Of a DNA stretch of 64,000 bases, positions 18,119 through 26,805 are shown piece by piece (the stretch's first letter is position 1; each line of letters begins with the position of its first letter). Position numbers and translations under genes: made by a program. This DNA comes from Clostridium sp. JN-1. Its GTDB lineage: Bacteria > Bacillota > Clostridia > Clostridiales > Clostridiaceae. The notes under the pieces were generated by a model. It saw nothing but the letters and a program-made list of their open reading frames with translations, had not been told where the DNA came from and ran no database searches. Where the stretch lies: positions 1,178,001 through 1,242,000 of the forward strand of contig NZ_CP033465.1 in assembly GCF_003718715.1 (NCBI RefSeq), written 5' to 3'.

Positions 18119-19024
18119 ATGGAGATAAAAAAGGTAAAAGGAAATACATTTTGCATTGACACGGGAATAACGTACATACCATTTTATAAAATTAATGATG
18201 AAGAAATTATAATGTTTGATTCAGGTTGGGCAAAAGGAGAAAGACAGGGAATAGATGAAATGCTTGAAAAAAACAAATTTAAAGTTGCTGCAATAATATG
18301 CAGTCACGCTCACATAGATCATATTGGAAATAATGCTTATTTAAAGAAAAAGTATAATTGTATAATTGCAATGTCAGAATATGAAGCTTTTATCTGTAGT
18401 TCTGCAGTTAATTTAAAAGTTTATTACAGTAATCAAACACTATCTGAAGTTAAAGAACATTTTGGACATATGATTTGTGAAACGGACATTATGATATCAA
18501 ATGAGCAAAGCAGCATATGTGTTTGTGGTATTAAATTTAAAATTCTTCATACACCAGGGCACAGTACCGCACATATATGTATTATTACACCTGATGATGC
18601 TGCATATTTAGGAGATGCTTTAATAAGTTATGAGGTTATGAATGGAGCTAAAATGCCTTATGCACTTATGCTTAAAGAGGATTTAGAAAGTAAGAATAAA
18701 CTTTATAATTTAAAATGTAGTAAATACATAGTTGCACATAAAGGTATTTATGATGATATAAAAGAACTTATAACAGATAACATAAGTTTTTATAAGCACA
18801 GATCAGAAAAAGTATATGAAGTCATAAAGGGAACTATGAGAATTGAAGATATTTTTAAGACGGTAGTTGAGAATTTTAATATTCATATAAACAGTATATA
18901 TAAATATAACGTGATAGATAGGTCGTTAAAATCATATATTGAATATTTAAATGAAGAAGGAAAAATAGAAGCAGGTATATATGATGGATTTCTCAAGTAT
19001 TCAAGAGTAAACAATTTAAAGTAG
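18119..19024 (+). CDS. MBL-fold metallo-hydrolase
   Basis: Protein of 301 aa. The metallo-beta-lactamase metal motif SHAHIDHIG lies near residue 61, the later His in TPGHSTAH near 149 and the Asp in LGDAL near 166. Together these are a full two-metal site. The C-terminal 90 residues are helical and may be a small substrate or regulatory domain. ATG 18119 is the first possible start, since a stop precedes it in frame. The nearest AAAGGAG is about 18 bases away, longer than usual. The substrate is unknown. The next gene follows at a 70-base gap. Confidence 0.85.
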   Translation: MEIKKVKGNTFCIDTGITYIPFYKINDEEIIMFDSGWAKGERQGIDEMLEKNKFKVAAIICSHAHIDHIGNNAYLKKKYNCIIAMSEYEAFICSSAVNLKVYYSNQTLSEVKEHFGHMICETDIMISNEQSSICVCGIKFKILHTPGHSTAHICIITPDDAAYLGDALISYEVMNGAKMPYALMLKEDLESKNKLYNLKCSKYIVAHKGIYDDIKELITDNISFYKHRSEKVYEVIKGTMRIEDIFKTVVENFNIHINSIYKYNVIDRSLKSYIEYLNEEGKIEAGIYDGFLKYSRVNNLK

Positions 19025-19094
19025 TGATATAATATAGGGAAGGAAATTAAAAGTAATTTTCTTTCCTATATTGTGTTAAAGGAGGAATTATTTT

Positions 19095-20111
19095 ATGAAC
19101 TCTTTATTTGATATCACAAAGATAAATAATATGATGTTAAAAAATAGATTTGTACGTTCAGCAACATATGAGGAAATGGCAGATAAAAATGGACATATAA
19201 CTGATAAATTGTTTAATCTCTATAAAAATCTATCAGAAGGTGGGGTTGGATTAATTATAACAAGTTATACTACAATATTTAGGTATGACAAACCAGCACC
19301 TAAAATACTTGGAATATATGATGATTCTTTTGTAGACGAGTATAAAAAGCTCACGGATATGGTACACAAAAATAATTGTAAGATTATAATGCAAATAGTG
19401 CATGGGAAGGAATATATAAATAAAGAAAAAGGTATAAAATCTTTAGGCTTATGCGATGATATGTCAAGGGTAGATATAGATAACATAGTAAAGGCATTTG
19501 GAAATGCTGCTTATAGGGCAAAACAAGCAAATTTTGATGGAATTCAAATTCATGCAGCTCATGGTTACTATTTAAGCAGGAGCTTAAGTCACATTTATAA
19601 TACTAGAACTGATGAGTATGGCGGTCCAATAGAAAATAGGGCAAGATTGATACTTGAAGTATATGATGAAATACGCAGTAGAGTTGGCAGTGATTTTAAC
19701 ATATTTATAAAATTAAATTGTTCAGATTTTGAGGATGGTGGAGCTGATTTTAATGATTGTCAGTATGTATGTAAGGCTTTAGATAAAAAAGGTATAAATG
19801 CCATAGAAATAAGCGGCGGCGACGGAATTTGGAATACTAATGTGAATAAAGAGTCTATATATAAAGATTATGCTGAGAAAATAGCTGAAGAAATAAGTGC
19901 ACCTGTAATATTGGTAGGATTAAATAGGAGCATATGTAATATGGATAGGATACTAAATGATTCAAAAATACAGTATTTTTCCATGGCAAGACCCTTTATA
20001 TGTGAGCCTGATCTCATAAATAAATGGGTAAATGGTCTAACAACTAAATCAAAATGTATATGCTGTGGTAATTGTTTCAAAGATGATAAGAATTGCATAT
20101 TGAACTCATAA
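19095..20111 (+). CDS. NADH:flavin oxidoreductase, old yellow enzyme family
   Basis: Protein of 338 aa. It is an FMN-binding TIM-barrel oxidoreductase with FDGIQIHAAHGYYLSRSLS (about residue 145) and YNTRTDEYGGPIENRARL, the OYE-family core. The C-terminus has a Cys cluster (CICCGNC), a partial match to the 4Fe-4S-binding region of the larger 2,4-dienoyl-CoA reductase-type enzymes. It lacks the C-terminal FAD/NAD domain of those enzymes. AAAGGAGG precedes ATG 19095. It probably reduces an activated alkene; the substrate is unknown. Confidence 0.85.
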   Translation: MNSLFDITKINNMMLKNRFVRSATYEEMADKNGHITDKLFNLYKNLSEGGVGLIITSYTTIFRYDKPAPKILGIYDDSFVDEYKKLTDMVHKNNCKIIMQIVHGKEYINKEKGIKSLGLCDDMSRVDIDNIVKAFGNAAYRAKQANFDGIQIHAAHGYYLSRSLSHIYNTRTDEYGGPIENRARLILEVYDEIRSRVGSDFNIFIKLNCSDFEDGGADFNDCQYVCKALDKKGINAIEISGGDGIWNTNVNKESIYKDYAEKIAEEISAPVILVGLNRSICNMDRILNDSKIQYFSMARPFICEPDLINKWVNGLTTKSKCICCGNCFKDDKNCILNS

Positions 20112-20138
20112 AGAAGACCATATTTTTGAGAGAACATA

Positions 20139-20350
20139 AAAACAGAGGACAGAGGACAGAGGATAGAGGACAGAGGACAATGAAGGTTGATTTTTTGCTA
20201 GCGCAAAAAAATCTTTAAGTTTATATAAGTTAACAATGTTTCGCTTTAGCGAAACGAGCTGCCAAAAGTTTAAGTAAAGGTTTTTCGTAAGCGCAGCGGA
20301 GAAAAATCCTCCTTCTATGTCAATTGTCCTATGTCCTCTGATTTTGTCCT
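20139..20350. repeat. Family A dispersed repeat, copy 1
   Basis: About 210 bases. The left end is built of GAGGACA-type units. The middle holds hairpins, including GTTTCGCTTTAGCGAAAC, TTTTTTGC/GCAAAAAA and a TTTTTC/GAGAAAAA pair. The right end carries CAATTGTCCTATGTCCTCTG, the inverse of the left-end units. Copies are at 50011-50190 (same orientation) and 58605-58740 (inverted, truncated). There is no coding capacity, so this is a MITE-like element. Confidence 0.85.
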
Positions 20351-20393
20351 TTATTAAATTACGGTGAATTTTTTTGCAAGAGTTTACAATTTA

Positions 20394-20422
20394 TTTACTT
20401 ACTATTATTATTATGCTATAAT
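20394..20422 (+). promoter_or_regulatory. Promoter of the RND efflux operon
   Basis: TTTACT at 20394-20399, a 17-base spacer, then TATAAT at 20417-20422. It lies about 90 bases before the permease gene and just beyond the family A repeat. Confidence 0.6.
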
Positions 20423-20514
20423 TTGAGCATTAATTCCAATATACCAAACATTCTCAGTTTATTTAATATTAACATTTTGAAGTTTGCTTTTGGAAGTAAT
20501 TCGGAGGTGAAAAA

Positions 20515-23500
20515 ATGAGTATAACTGAAATATCCGTAAAACGACCTACTGCAATAATAATTATAATAGCTTTACTTATAGGATTAGGAGTTATGGGATA
20601 TACAAGGTTAGGTTCGGATTTACTGCCGTCAATGGATATACCTATTATGACTATAAGTACAAGCTATAATGGAGCAGGAGCCGACCAAATTAAAAAAGAT
20701 ATTACAAAGCCAGTAGAAGATTCTATTTCAGGAATAAGTGGTGTTGATACAATAAGTTCTACTGCAAAAGAAGGTGTTAGCACAACTGTTGTAAGGTTTA
20801 AAGTAGATACAGATATGAATTCAGCCTTCTTGGATGTCCAAAAAGCTGTTGACAACTTAAGTGCAAAATTACCTAAAGATGCTGATAAACCTGTATTGTA
20901 CAAGTTGGATACTAGTATGATACCTGCATTAATAATTACTATAACAGGAAACGTACCATATGATGAACTCTATAATCAAGCTGATAAAGTTAAAAAAACT
21001 TTAGAAAAAACTTCTGGCGTAGGTAATGTCACAATAGATGGAGCACAGAAGAAACAACTCATGGTAAAATTGGACAAACCAGCTGTAGAATACTATGGTG
21101 TTAATGTTAATAGCATATTAAATAAACTCAAATCAGATAATGTAAATATGCCATTAGGTCAAATAAAAGAAGATAAAAATACACAAACCGTTAGAGCTAT
21201 GGCTCAATTTAACAGTATTGATGATGTAAAAAATTTGATTATTCCAACTAGTGGAGGGGCTTCAAGTATGGGTGCTGGAGCCCCAAGTATGGGAGCTCAA
21301 GACGGAAGTATAAGACTTTCAGACATAGCCCAAGTAAGCATGGGATATCCTGATGCAAATGAAATATTAAGATTAAATGGTCATAATGCCATAGGAGTTG
21401 AGGTTCAAAAACAAAGTGATGCCAATGTTGTTAAAACAGTAGACAATGCTAAGGAGGCATTGAATACGATAAATAAACAACTTCCCCCAGGTGTAAAAGT
21501 TACAGTTGCAGGGGATACTACAACGTACATAAGAACTGCACTTAAAGATATACAACATAGGCTTATAGAAGGAATTATAACTACAGCAATAGTGTTATTG
21601 CTATTTTTAAAGAGCTGGCGTTCATCATTAGTTGTTTTAATTGCTATACCAACTGCACTTATATCAACTTTCTTTATGATGTACGTATGCCACTTTACAT
21701 TAAATATGATGTCCCTTATGGGTCTAACACTTTGTATAGGTATTTTGGTAGATGATTCTATAGTTATACTTGAAAATATACAAAGGCATTTGGCAAAAGG
21801 AGAAGATCCTGTTACTGCTGCTATTGAAGGACGTAGAGAAATAGGACTTGCTGCTATTTCAATTACACTTTGTGATGTTGTCGTATTTACACCAGTTGCA
21901 TTTATGTCAGGCATGATAGGGAAGTATTTTAAAGAGTTTGGTTTGACAATAACATTTGCTTCTTTGTTTTCACTTTTTGTATCATTTACAGTTACACCAA
22001 TGCTTGCATCACGCTTGTTTAAATCAAAAAATGTGTACTCAAAAAAAGATAAGGCTTCAAGATTGAAAAACAATCCTATTTTTAAAGTTATGGGTGGAAT
22101 TTCTAAGCTTATAGATAAGTGGGTTCAATCATATAAAAAATTGCTTGTTTGGTCTCTTGAAAACAGAGCTAAAGTTTTGATAACAACTTGCTTGCTCATA
22201 GCTTTAAGTATTGCACTTATACCAATGGGAGCTATAAAAACTGAAGCTATGCCTCAATCTGATGAAAGTCAATTTTATGTAAATGTTTCACTTACTCCTG
22301 GGTCAAATTTGAAGCAAACTGATCAGAAGGTGCAAATAGTTGAAAATCATTTGAAGTCTATGAAAGATGTTAAGAGTTTTTATTCTATAATGGGAAATAA
22401 TACTAATCCATCTTCTTCTCAATCTTCTGCAACTATAGTAGTAAAATTAAAACCAATAGATGAGCGTAAAAAGAGTCAAAGTGATATAGCAGCAGATCTT
22501 CGTAAATGGGGAAATCAAATACCTGGTATAAAGTTTATTGTTTCCGAATCCCAGATGGGAGGCGGTGGAAGTGCAAGCAAGCCTATATCCATTAATGTAG
22601 AAGGTGATGATTACGAAAATTTGAAGGAAATAAGTTCTAAGGTTGAGGAATTGGTGGAATCTGTACCTGGAATTACAGATATTGAAAACTCTTCAAATGA
22701 TAATTCTACTGAAATAAGGGTTAAAGTAGATAAACTTGCGGCTGCGACATATGGAGTTTCTTTGCCGGATATATCTGCAGTTTTGAGAACAGGAATAAAC
22801 GGCTCAACAGCTGGTACATATACTGTAGGTTCTGATGATTACGATATAAATGTTAAGTTTATGGATGGTCAGGTAAAAACTCCACAGGATATTGGTTCTA
22901 TAAAAATTTTAAGTTCATCTGGACAACTTGTTGACTTAAATCAAATTGCCTATATTGAAAATGCAGATAGTCCAGTTGAAGTGTCGAGAGAAGATAGACA
23001 AGATGTAATTACTATTTCAGCTAATATAGAAGGTAAAACTCTTGGAGAAGTTAATAGTCAAATTAAGAATAAACTTAAATCTTTACACATTCCTTCAGGA
23101 TATGAAATAAAATTTGGAGGAAATCAAAAGGAAATGATAGATTCATTTACTTCACTTATAAAGGCGTTAGCTGTATCAATAGTACTTGTTTATATGGTAT
23201 TGGTTGTTTTATATGAGTCATTCTTAACCCCTGCAGTAAGAATGCTTGCACTCCCATGTGCTGTAATTGGAGCACTTGGCATACTTGCAATAACAGGTAA
23301 AACGCTGAGTATTCCAACAATGATAGGTGTAATTATGCTCGATGGATTGGCTTCTAAGAATGGTACGCTGCTCATTGATTATACCAATACGCTTATGAAA
23401 CGTGGATTAAATTTAAAAGATGCACTATTGGAAGCTGGTACAACAAGGCTAAGACCAATTATAATGACTACTGCAACAATGATAGTTGGTATGCTCCCAT

Positions 23501-23691
23501 CGGCTATTTCTACTGGTGAGGGAAGCGAACTTAGTGGAATGTCTTGTTTAATTATAGGAGGAATGATAACTTCTACAATATTAACGCCTATACTTTTACC
23601 AGTTGTTTATACACTATTAGAAGATTTTAAACACTGGATTAGAAGAAAGCTAACAGGAGGTAATAAGGAGGTGTCACAATATGAAAATTGA
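20515..23691 (+). CDS. RND-family efflux transporter permease (AcrB/HAE1-like)
   Basis: Protein of 1058 aa, full length for the HAE-RND family, with 12 membrane segments in the usual pattern and two large outer loops. The N-terminus MSITEISVKRPTA is typical. The proton-relay motif LVDDSIVILENIQRHL (near residue 410) keeps both aspartates. CPCALGxx-type motifs are absent, as expected. GGAGGTG precedes ATG 20515. Its end overlaps the adaptor gene by 11 bases. It probably exports lipophilic compounds by proton antiport. In a single-membrane cell there is no outer-membrane channel to couple to. Confidence 0.95.
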   Translation: MSITEISVKRPTAIIIIIALLIGLGVMGYTRLGSDLLPSMDIPIMTISTSYNGAGADQIKKDITKPVEDSISGISGVDTISSTAKEGVSTTVVRFKVDTDMNSAFLDVQKAVDNLSAKLPKDADKPVLYKLDTSMIPALIITITGNVPYDELYNQADKVKKTLEKTSGVGNVTIDGAQKKQLMVKLDKPAVEYYGVNVNSILNKLKSDNVNMPLGQIKEDKNTQTVRAMAQFNSIDDVKNLIIPTSGGASSMGAGAPSMGAQDGSIRLSDIAQVSMGYPDANEILRLNGHNAIGVEVQKQSDANVVKTVDNAKEALNTINKQLPPGVKVTVAGDTTTYIRTALKDIQHRLIEGIITTAIVLLLFLKSWRSSLVVLIAIPTALISTFFMMYVCHFTLNMMSLMGLTLCIGILVDDSIVILENIQRHLAKGEDPVTAAIEGRREIGLAAISITLCDVVVFTPVAFMSGMIGKYFKEFGLTITFASLFSLFVSFTVTPMLASRLFKSKNVYSKKDKASRLKNNPIFKVMGGISKLIDKWVQSYKKLLVWSLENRAKVLITTCLLIALSIALIPMGAIKTEAMPQSDESQFYVNVSLTPGSNLKQTDQKVQIVENHLKSMKDVKSFYSIMGNNTNPSSSQSSATIVVKLKPIDERKKSQSDIAADLRKWGNQIPGIKFIVSESQMGGGGSASKPISINVEGDDYENLKEISSKVEELVESVPGITDIENSSNDNSTEIRVKVDKLAAATYGVSLPDISAVLRTGINGSTAGTYTVGSDDYDINVKFMDGQVKTPQDIGSIKILSSSGQLVDLNQIAYIENADSPVEVSREDRQDVITISANIEGKTLGEVNSQIKNKLKSLHIPSGYEIKFGGNQKEMIDSFTSLIKALAVSIVLVYMVLVVLYESFLTPAVRMLALPCAVIGALGILAITGKTLSIPTMIGVIMLDGLASKNGTLLIDYTNTLMKRGLNLKDALLEAGTTRLRPIIMTTATMIVGMLPSAISTGEGSELSGMSCLIIGGMITSTILTPILLPVVYTLLEDFKHWIRRKLTGGNKEVSQYEN

Positions 23692-24970
23692 TGCGATTAA
23701 AAATATAACCAAAAATATAACCAAAAAGAAATTGATTATAATTCTTGTAGTCATAATTGCTGTAGTTGGAATAGTTGGAATAATTATTGGAAGGCTTAAG
23801 ACTAACACAAAAAAAGTTGAAGTAAAAAATGATATCAAAAATGTTACAGCAGTAAATCCTTCTATAAATTCAATATCTACAAGTGTTGAATACTCGTGTC
23901 AGATAAAGCCTATAAAACAAGTTGATATATCACCTAAGATAGCAGGAAGAGTTGCCTCCTCAAATGTGGATGTTGGCAGTAAAGTATCGAGCGGTCAAGT
24001 GCTTTTTACCCTTGATTCAAAAGATTTGCAGGCACAAGTTAATCAACAGCAAGCAAATTTGGATTCAGCAAATGCCAACTTGGGAAAAACACAAGGATCT
24101 GCTGTTGATCAATCAGTAGCACAAGCAGAACAAACACTTCAAAGCACACGGGTAACATTTAATGATGCAGAAGATTATTATAAAAAGATGCAGAATTTGT
24201 ATGATGCAGGAGCTGTATCACAGCAGGATTTTAATGCAGCACAGACTAAGTATAATAGTGCAAAAGTTGCTTTAGACGGAGCACAAAAAAACTTTGATGT
24301 AGTAAGTGGTGAAGTTGGGCCTCAATCTGTTCAAGCAGCACAAGCACAGGTAAAACAAGCGGAAGCTGGTGTTGAATCTGCTAAAGTTCAATTAAGCAAT
24401 TCAACCATTAGTACACCTATTTCAGGAACAGTATCTGTAGTAAATGTTAAACAAGGAGAAATGACTCCAACTGGCAGTACATCAGTAACTGTTATAGATA
24501 CTAGCTTATTGGATGCTGAAGTAAGTGTATCTGATAAGATGATGAGTAAATTAAAAGTTGGAGATAGTGTTCCTATAGAGGTTGGGTCACTTCCAGATAA
24601 AAAAATAACTGGTACAATATATAGTATAAGTCCTGCAGCAGATAGTAAAACTCAATCGTATCTCATAAAGATGAAGGTTGATAATTCAAGTGGGGATTTA
24701 AAACCAGGTATGTTTACTAAAGTAAAATTGCCAGATGAGAAAGCTGACAATGTACTTACAGTTCCTATTGAAACTGTAAAGATTGAAAATGGAGTTTCAT
24801 ATATATATAAAGTTTCAAATGGTAAAGTTAAAAAGGTTTCAGTTGAAACAGGTGTATCAGATGACAAACTTATAGAAATAAAATCAAATAATATATATAA
24901 AGATGATTATATAATAACAGAAGGACAGTTATTCCTAAATGAAAATCAAAAAGTAAAGATTGTAAAATAA
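23681..24970 (+). CDS. RND efflux adaptor (membrane fusion protein, HlyD/AcrA-like)
   Basis: Protein of 429 aa. An N-terminal membrane anchor (IIILVVIIAVVGIVGIIIG, about 18-36) has no lipobox. A biotinyl-lipoyl half-domain follows (ISPKIAGRVASSNVDVGSKVSSGQVLFTLD), then a short coiled coil rich in Gln and Ala (about 115-225), the second lipoyl half (STISTPISGTVSVVNVKQGE) and a beta barrel. It starts inside the end of the permease gene with its own GGAGG, which suggests coupled translation. The order permease then adaptor is the reverse of the common arrangement. Confidence 0.93.
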   Translation: MKIDAIKNITKNITKKKLIIILVVIIAVVGIVGIIIGRLKTNTKKVEVKNDIKNVTAVNPSINSISTSVEYSCQIKPIKQVDISPKIAGRVASSNVDVGSKVSSGQVLFTLDSKDLQAQVNQQQANLDSANANLGKTQGSAVDQSVAQAEQTLQSTRVTFNDAEDYYKKMQNLYDAGAVSQQDFNAAQTKYNSAKVALDGAQKNFDVVSGEVGPQSVQAAQAQVKQAEAGVESAKVQLSNSTISTPISGTVSVVNVKQGEMTPTGSTSVTVIDTSLLDAEVSVSDKMMSKLKVGDSVPIEVGSLPDKKITGTIYSISPAADSKTQSYLIKMKVDNSSGDLKPGMFTKVKLPDEKADNVLTVPIETVKIENGVSYIYKVSNGKVKKVSVETGVSDDKLIEIKSNNIYKDDYIITEGQLFLNENQKVKIVK

Positions 24971-25012
24971 AAATAAATTGGATATCTAATTTTAGATATC
25001 CAATTTATTTTT
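24971..25012. terminator. Bidirectional terminator
   Basis: AAATAAATTGGATATCTAA pairs with TTAGATATCCAATTTATTT, flanked by an A-run on one side and a T-run on the other. It serves both the adaptor gene and the convergent trhA. Confidence 0.85.
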
Positions 25013-25661
25013 ATACTACATATTCAAGAATACATATGTAGTGACTAAAACTTCCTAAAAGTACAAATATGTGAAAGATCTCATGGAATCCAAGTTTCCT
25101 AAAGTTAAGCCTTGGCCATTTGCAAGCATATATAATTCCACCAACTGTATAGAATATTCCACCTAAGACTAACCATAACATACCCTTTAGGTTGATTACC
25201 TGATAAACAGGAGAAATAAATAATACTACAAACCAACCCATTGCAATATAAAATAAAGTTGATAACCACCTTGGCATATTAAACCATATCATTTTAAATA
25301 ATATACCTACTGCAGCCATTGTCCATATGGCTATAAAAATTACCCAGCGAAGTTTGCCTGTAAGTGCAATAAGACATATTGGAGTATAAGTTCCTGCAAT
25401 AAGTACAAAAATCATGGAATGATCAAGCCTTCTAAAAAATTTTATGACTTTATCTGTTGAATTTATAAGGTGATAAATTGAACTTGCAGTATACAAGAAA
25501 ATTAAACTTAAACCAAATATTATTACTGCAGTTAGTTTTAAATTATTTGAAGGATATGTTAGTAATGTTTTGACAATGAGTAAAATCAATCCTATAAATG
25601 ACACAATTGCACCAAATAGATGAGTAAATCCATTCACGGGTTCTCTAAAAAGTTTTTTCAT
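25011..25661 (-). CDS. trhA: Hemolysin III family membrane protein (PAQR-like)
   Basis: Protein of 216 aa with seven predicted membrane helices. Family motifs are EPVNGFTHLFGA at the N-terminus, SSIYHL (near 60), RRLDHSMIFVLIAGTYTPI (near 88) and FHEIFHIFVLLGS near the end. The Ser and His residues form the metal site of PAQR-fold proteins. Family members are annotated as hemolysin III or YqfA/TrhA. In bacteria they are linked to membrane homeostasis rather than proven haemolysis. It is divergent from the DUF1836 gene. Confidence 0.9.
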   Translation of the reverse strand: MKKLFREPVNGFTHLFGAIVSFIGLILLIVKTLLTYPSNNLKLTAVIIFGLSLIFLYTASSIYHLINSTDKVIKFFRRLDHSMIFVLIAGTYTPICLIALTGKLRWVIFIAIWTMAAVGILFKMIWFNMPRWLSTLFYIAMGWFVVLFISPVYQVINLKGMLWLVLGGIFYTVGGIIYACKWPRLNFRKLGFHEIFHIFVLLGSFSHYICILEYVV

Positions 25662-25769
25662 GATTATTCCTCCTGATACGTTGATAGTTATAAATTTTAA
25701 GTTTAAGTATATTTTTTACACTATATTAAAAATATATTCTTGATATAAAACTTAGCAGCATAATTTGTT

Positions 25770-25786
25770 GTAGTTATTAAAACTAC
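25770..25786. promoter_or_regulatory. Palindrome upstream of trhA
   Basis: GTAGTT-ATTAA-AACTAC. Its 15-base core TAGTTATTAAAACTA recurs exactly at 25934-25950 upstream of the divergent gene. It is a candidate operator. Confidence 0.5.
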
Positions 25787-25931
25787 TTTATGGTATATTT
25801 ATATTATATAATTATTGCATAAAAGTTCAATTTAAATTAATAACCAAAATACTGTTTAAATAAGTATTTTTCTGTAAATTACTTTAAATTGGTTAATAAT
25901 ACTGCAAATATCGAAATATCATGACAACAAT

Positions 25932-25952
25932 ACATAGTTATTAAAACTATGT
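25932..25952. promoter_or_regulatory. Palindrome upstream of the DUF1836 gene
   Basis: ACATAGTT-ATTAA-AACTATGT, 8-bp arms, sharing its core with the palindrome at 25770. It lies 58 bases before the gene start. The rest of the 350-base gap is AT-rich with no other feature that I can see. Confidence 0.5.
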
Positions 25953-26009
25953 GACGTTATACACATAATTTACCTCATAAAATAACAAATGTAAATGGAG
26001 TTGATTACA

Positions 26010-26594
26010 ATGGAGGATATTAAGAAGAATATATTAGAAAGCATTGAAGAATTAAATTTAGATCAAGAAATTGAACTTGCAGATATACCAAAATTGGATT
26101 TATATATGGATCAAGTAATAACTTTGTTTGAGAGCAGTTTAAGTGGAACCAAACGTAATGAAAATGATAAACTTTTAACTAAAACTATGATCAATAATTA
26201 TACTAAGGATAAAATACTTATGCCAATTAAAAATAAGAAGTATTCTAGAAATCATATAATAATGATGATACTCTTATATAACTTAAAACAAATTTTATCT
26301 ATAAGTGATATAAAGTTTTTACTAAACAAAATAGTAGTAGATTCAAATTCACAAAAGGATATCAAATTAGATTCGCTGTATCAAGTATTTTTAGATATTA
26401 AAAAAGCAGGTGAAAATGAATTTAAAAAGGGAATTGAACGAAAAATAGATTTAATTTTAGAAGAGTCAAAAAAACTTGATCAAGATGGAGAGTATGAAAA
26501 ACTACTACTTGTAGTTTTAATGCTTATAAATAATGCAAATATACAGAGAAGAGCAGCTGAAAAGATAATAGACAAATACTTCAGACAATCATAA
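26010..26594 (+). CDS. DUF1836 domain protein
   Basis: Protein of 194 aa, mostly helical and charged, without membrane segments. I prefer ATG 26010 over ATG 25995, because TGGAG at 25996-26000 sits nine bases upstream of the later one. The block LTKTMINNYTKDKILMPIKNKKYSRNHIIMMILLYNLKQILSI is typical of DUF1836 proteins such as B. subtilis YkrK. The helical pattern around it (TKTMINNYTKDKIL) resembles a MerR-like helix-turn-helix region. It could be a regulator acting on the twin palindromes in its upstream region (inference). Confidence 0.72.
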   Translation: MEDIKKNILESIEELNLDQEIELADIPKLDLYMDQVITLFESSLSGTKRNENDKLLTKTMINNYTKDKILMPIKNKKYSRNHIIMMILLYNLKQILSISDIKFLLNKIVVDSNSQKDIKLDSLYQVFLDIKKAGENEFKKGIERKIDLILEESKKLDQDGEYEKLLLVVLMLINNANIQRRAAEKIIDKYFRQS

Positions 26595-26805
26595 TAGAAA
26601 CCTAACTTAAATATTTTAGAGGGTGTAAGTCCTTTATTTAAGCTGTGTTTATTTTAATATTCTAAATTCATATAACTTGAAAATATAAACTGTAAATTGT
26701 ATAATAATACTAAAGAATGTTGATTTAAAGGATAGGAAGTTTTAATATAACTATCCTTATTTTTATTTAATTATCATTTAACCAGGATACGAAAGGAAAT
26801 TTGAC

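Noticed and set aside
20144-20180. GAGGACA tandem units as a possible CRISPR
   Set aside because: The units are 7-8 bases without unique spacers; they are the end of a family A repeat.
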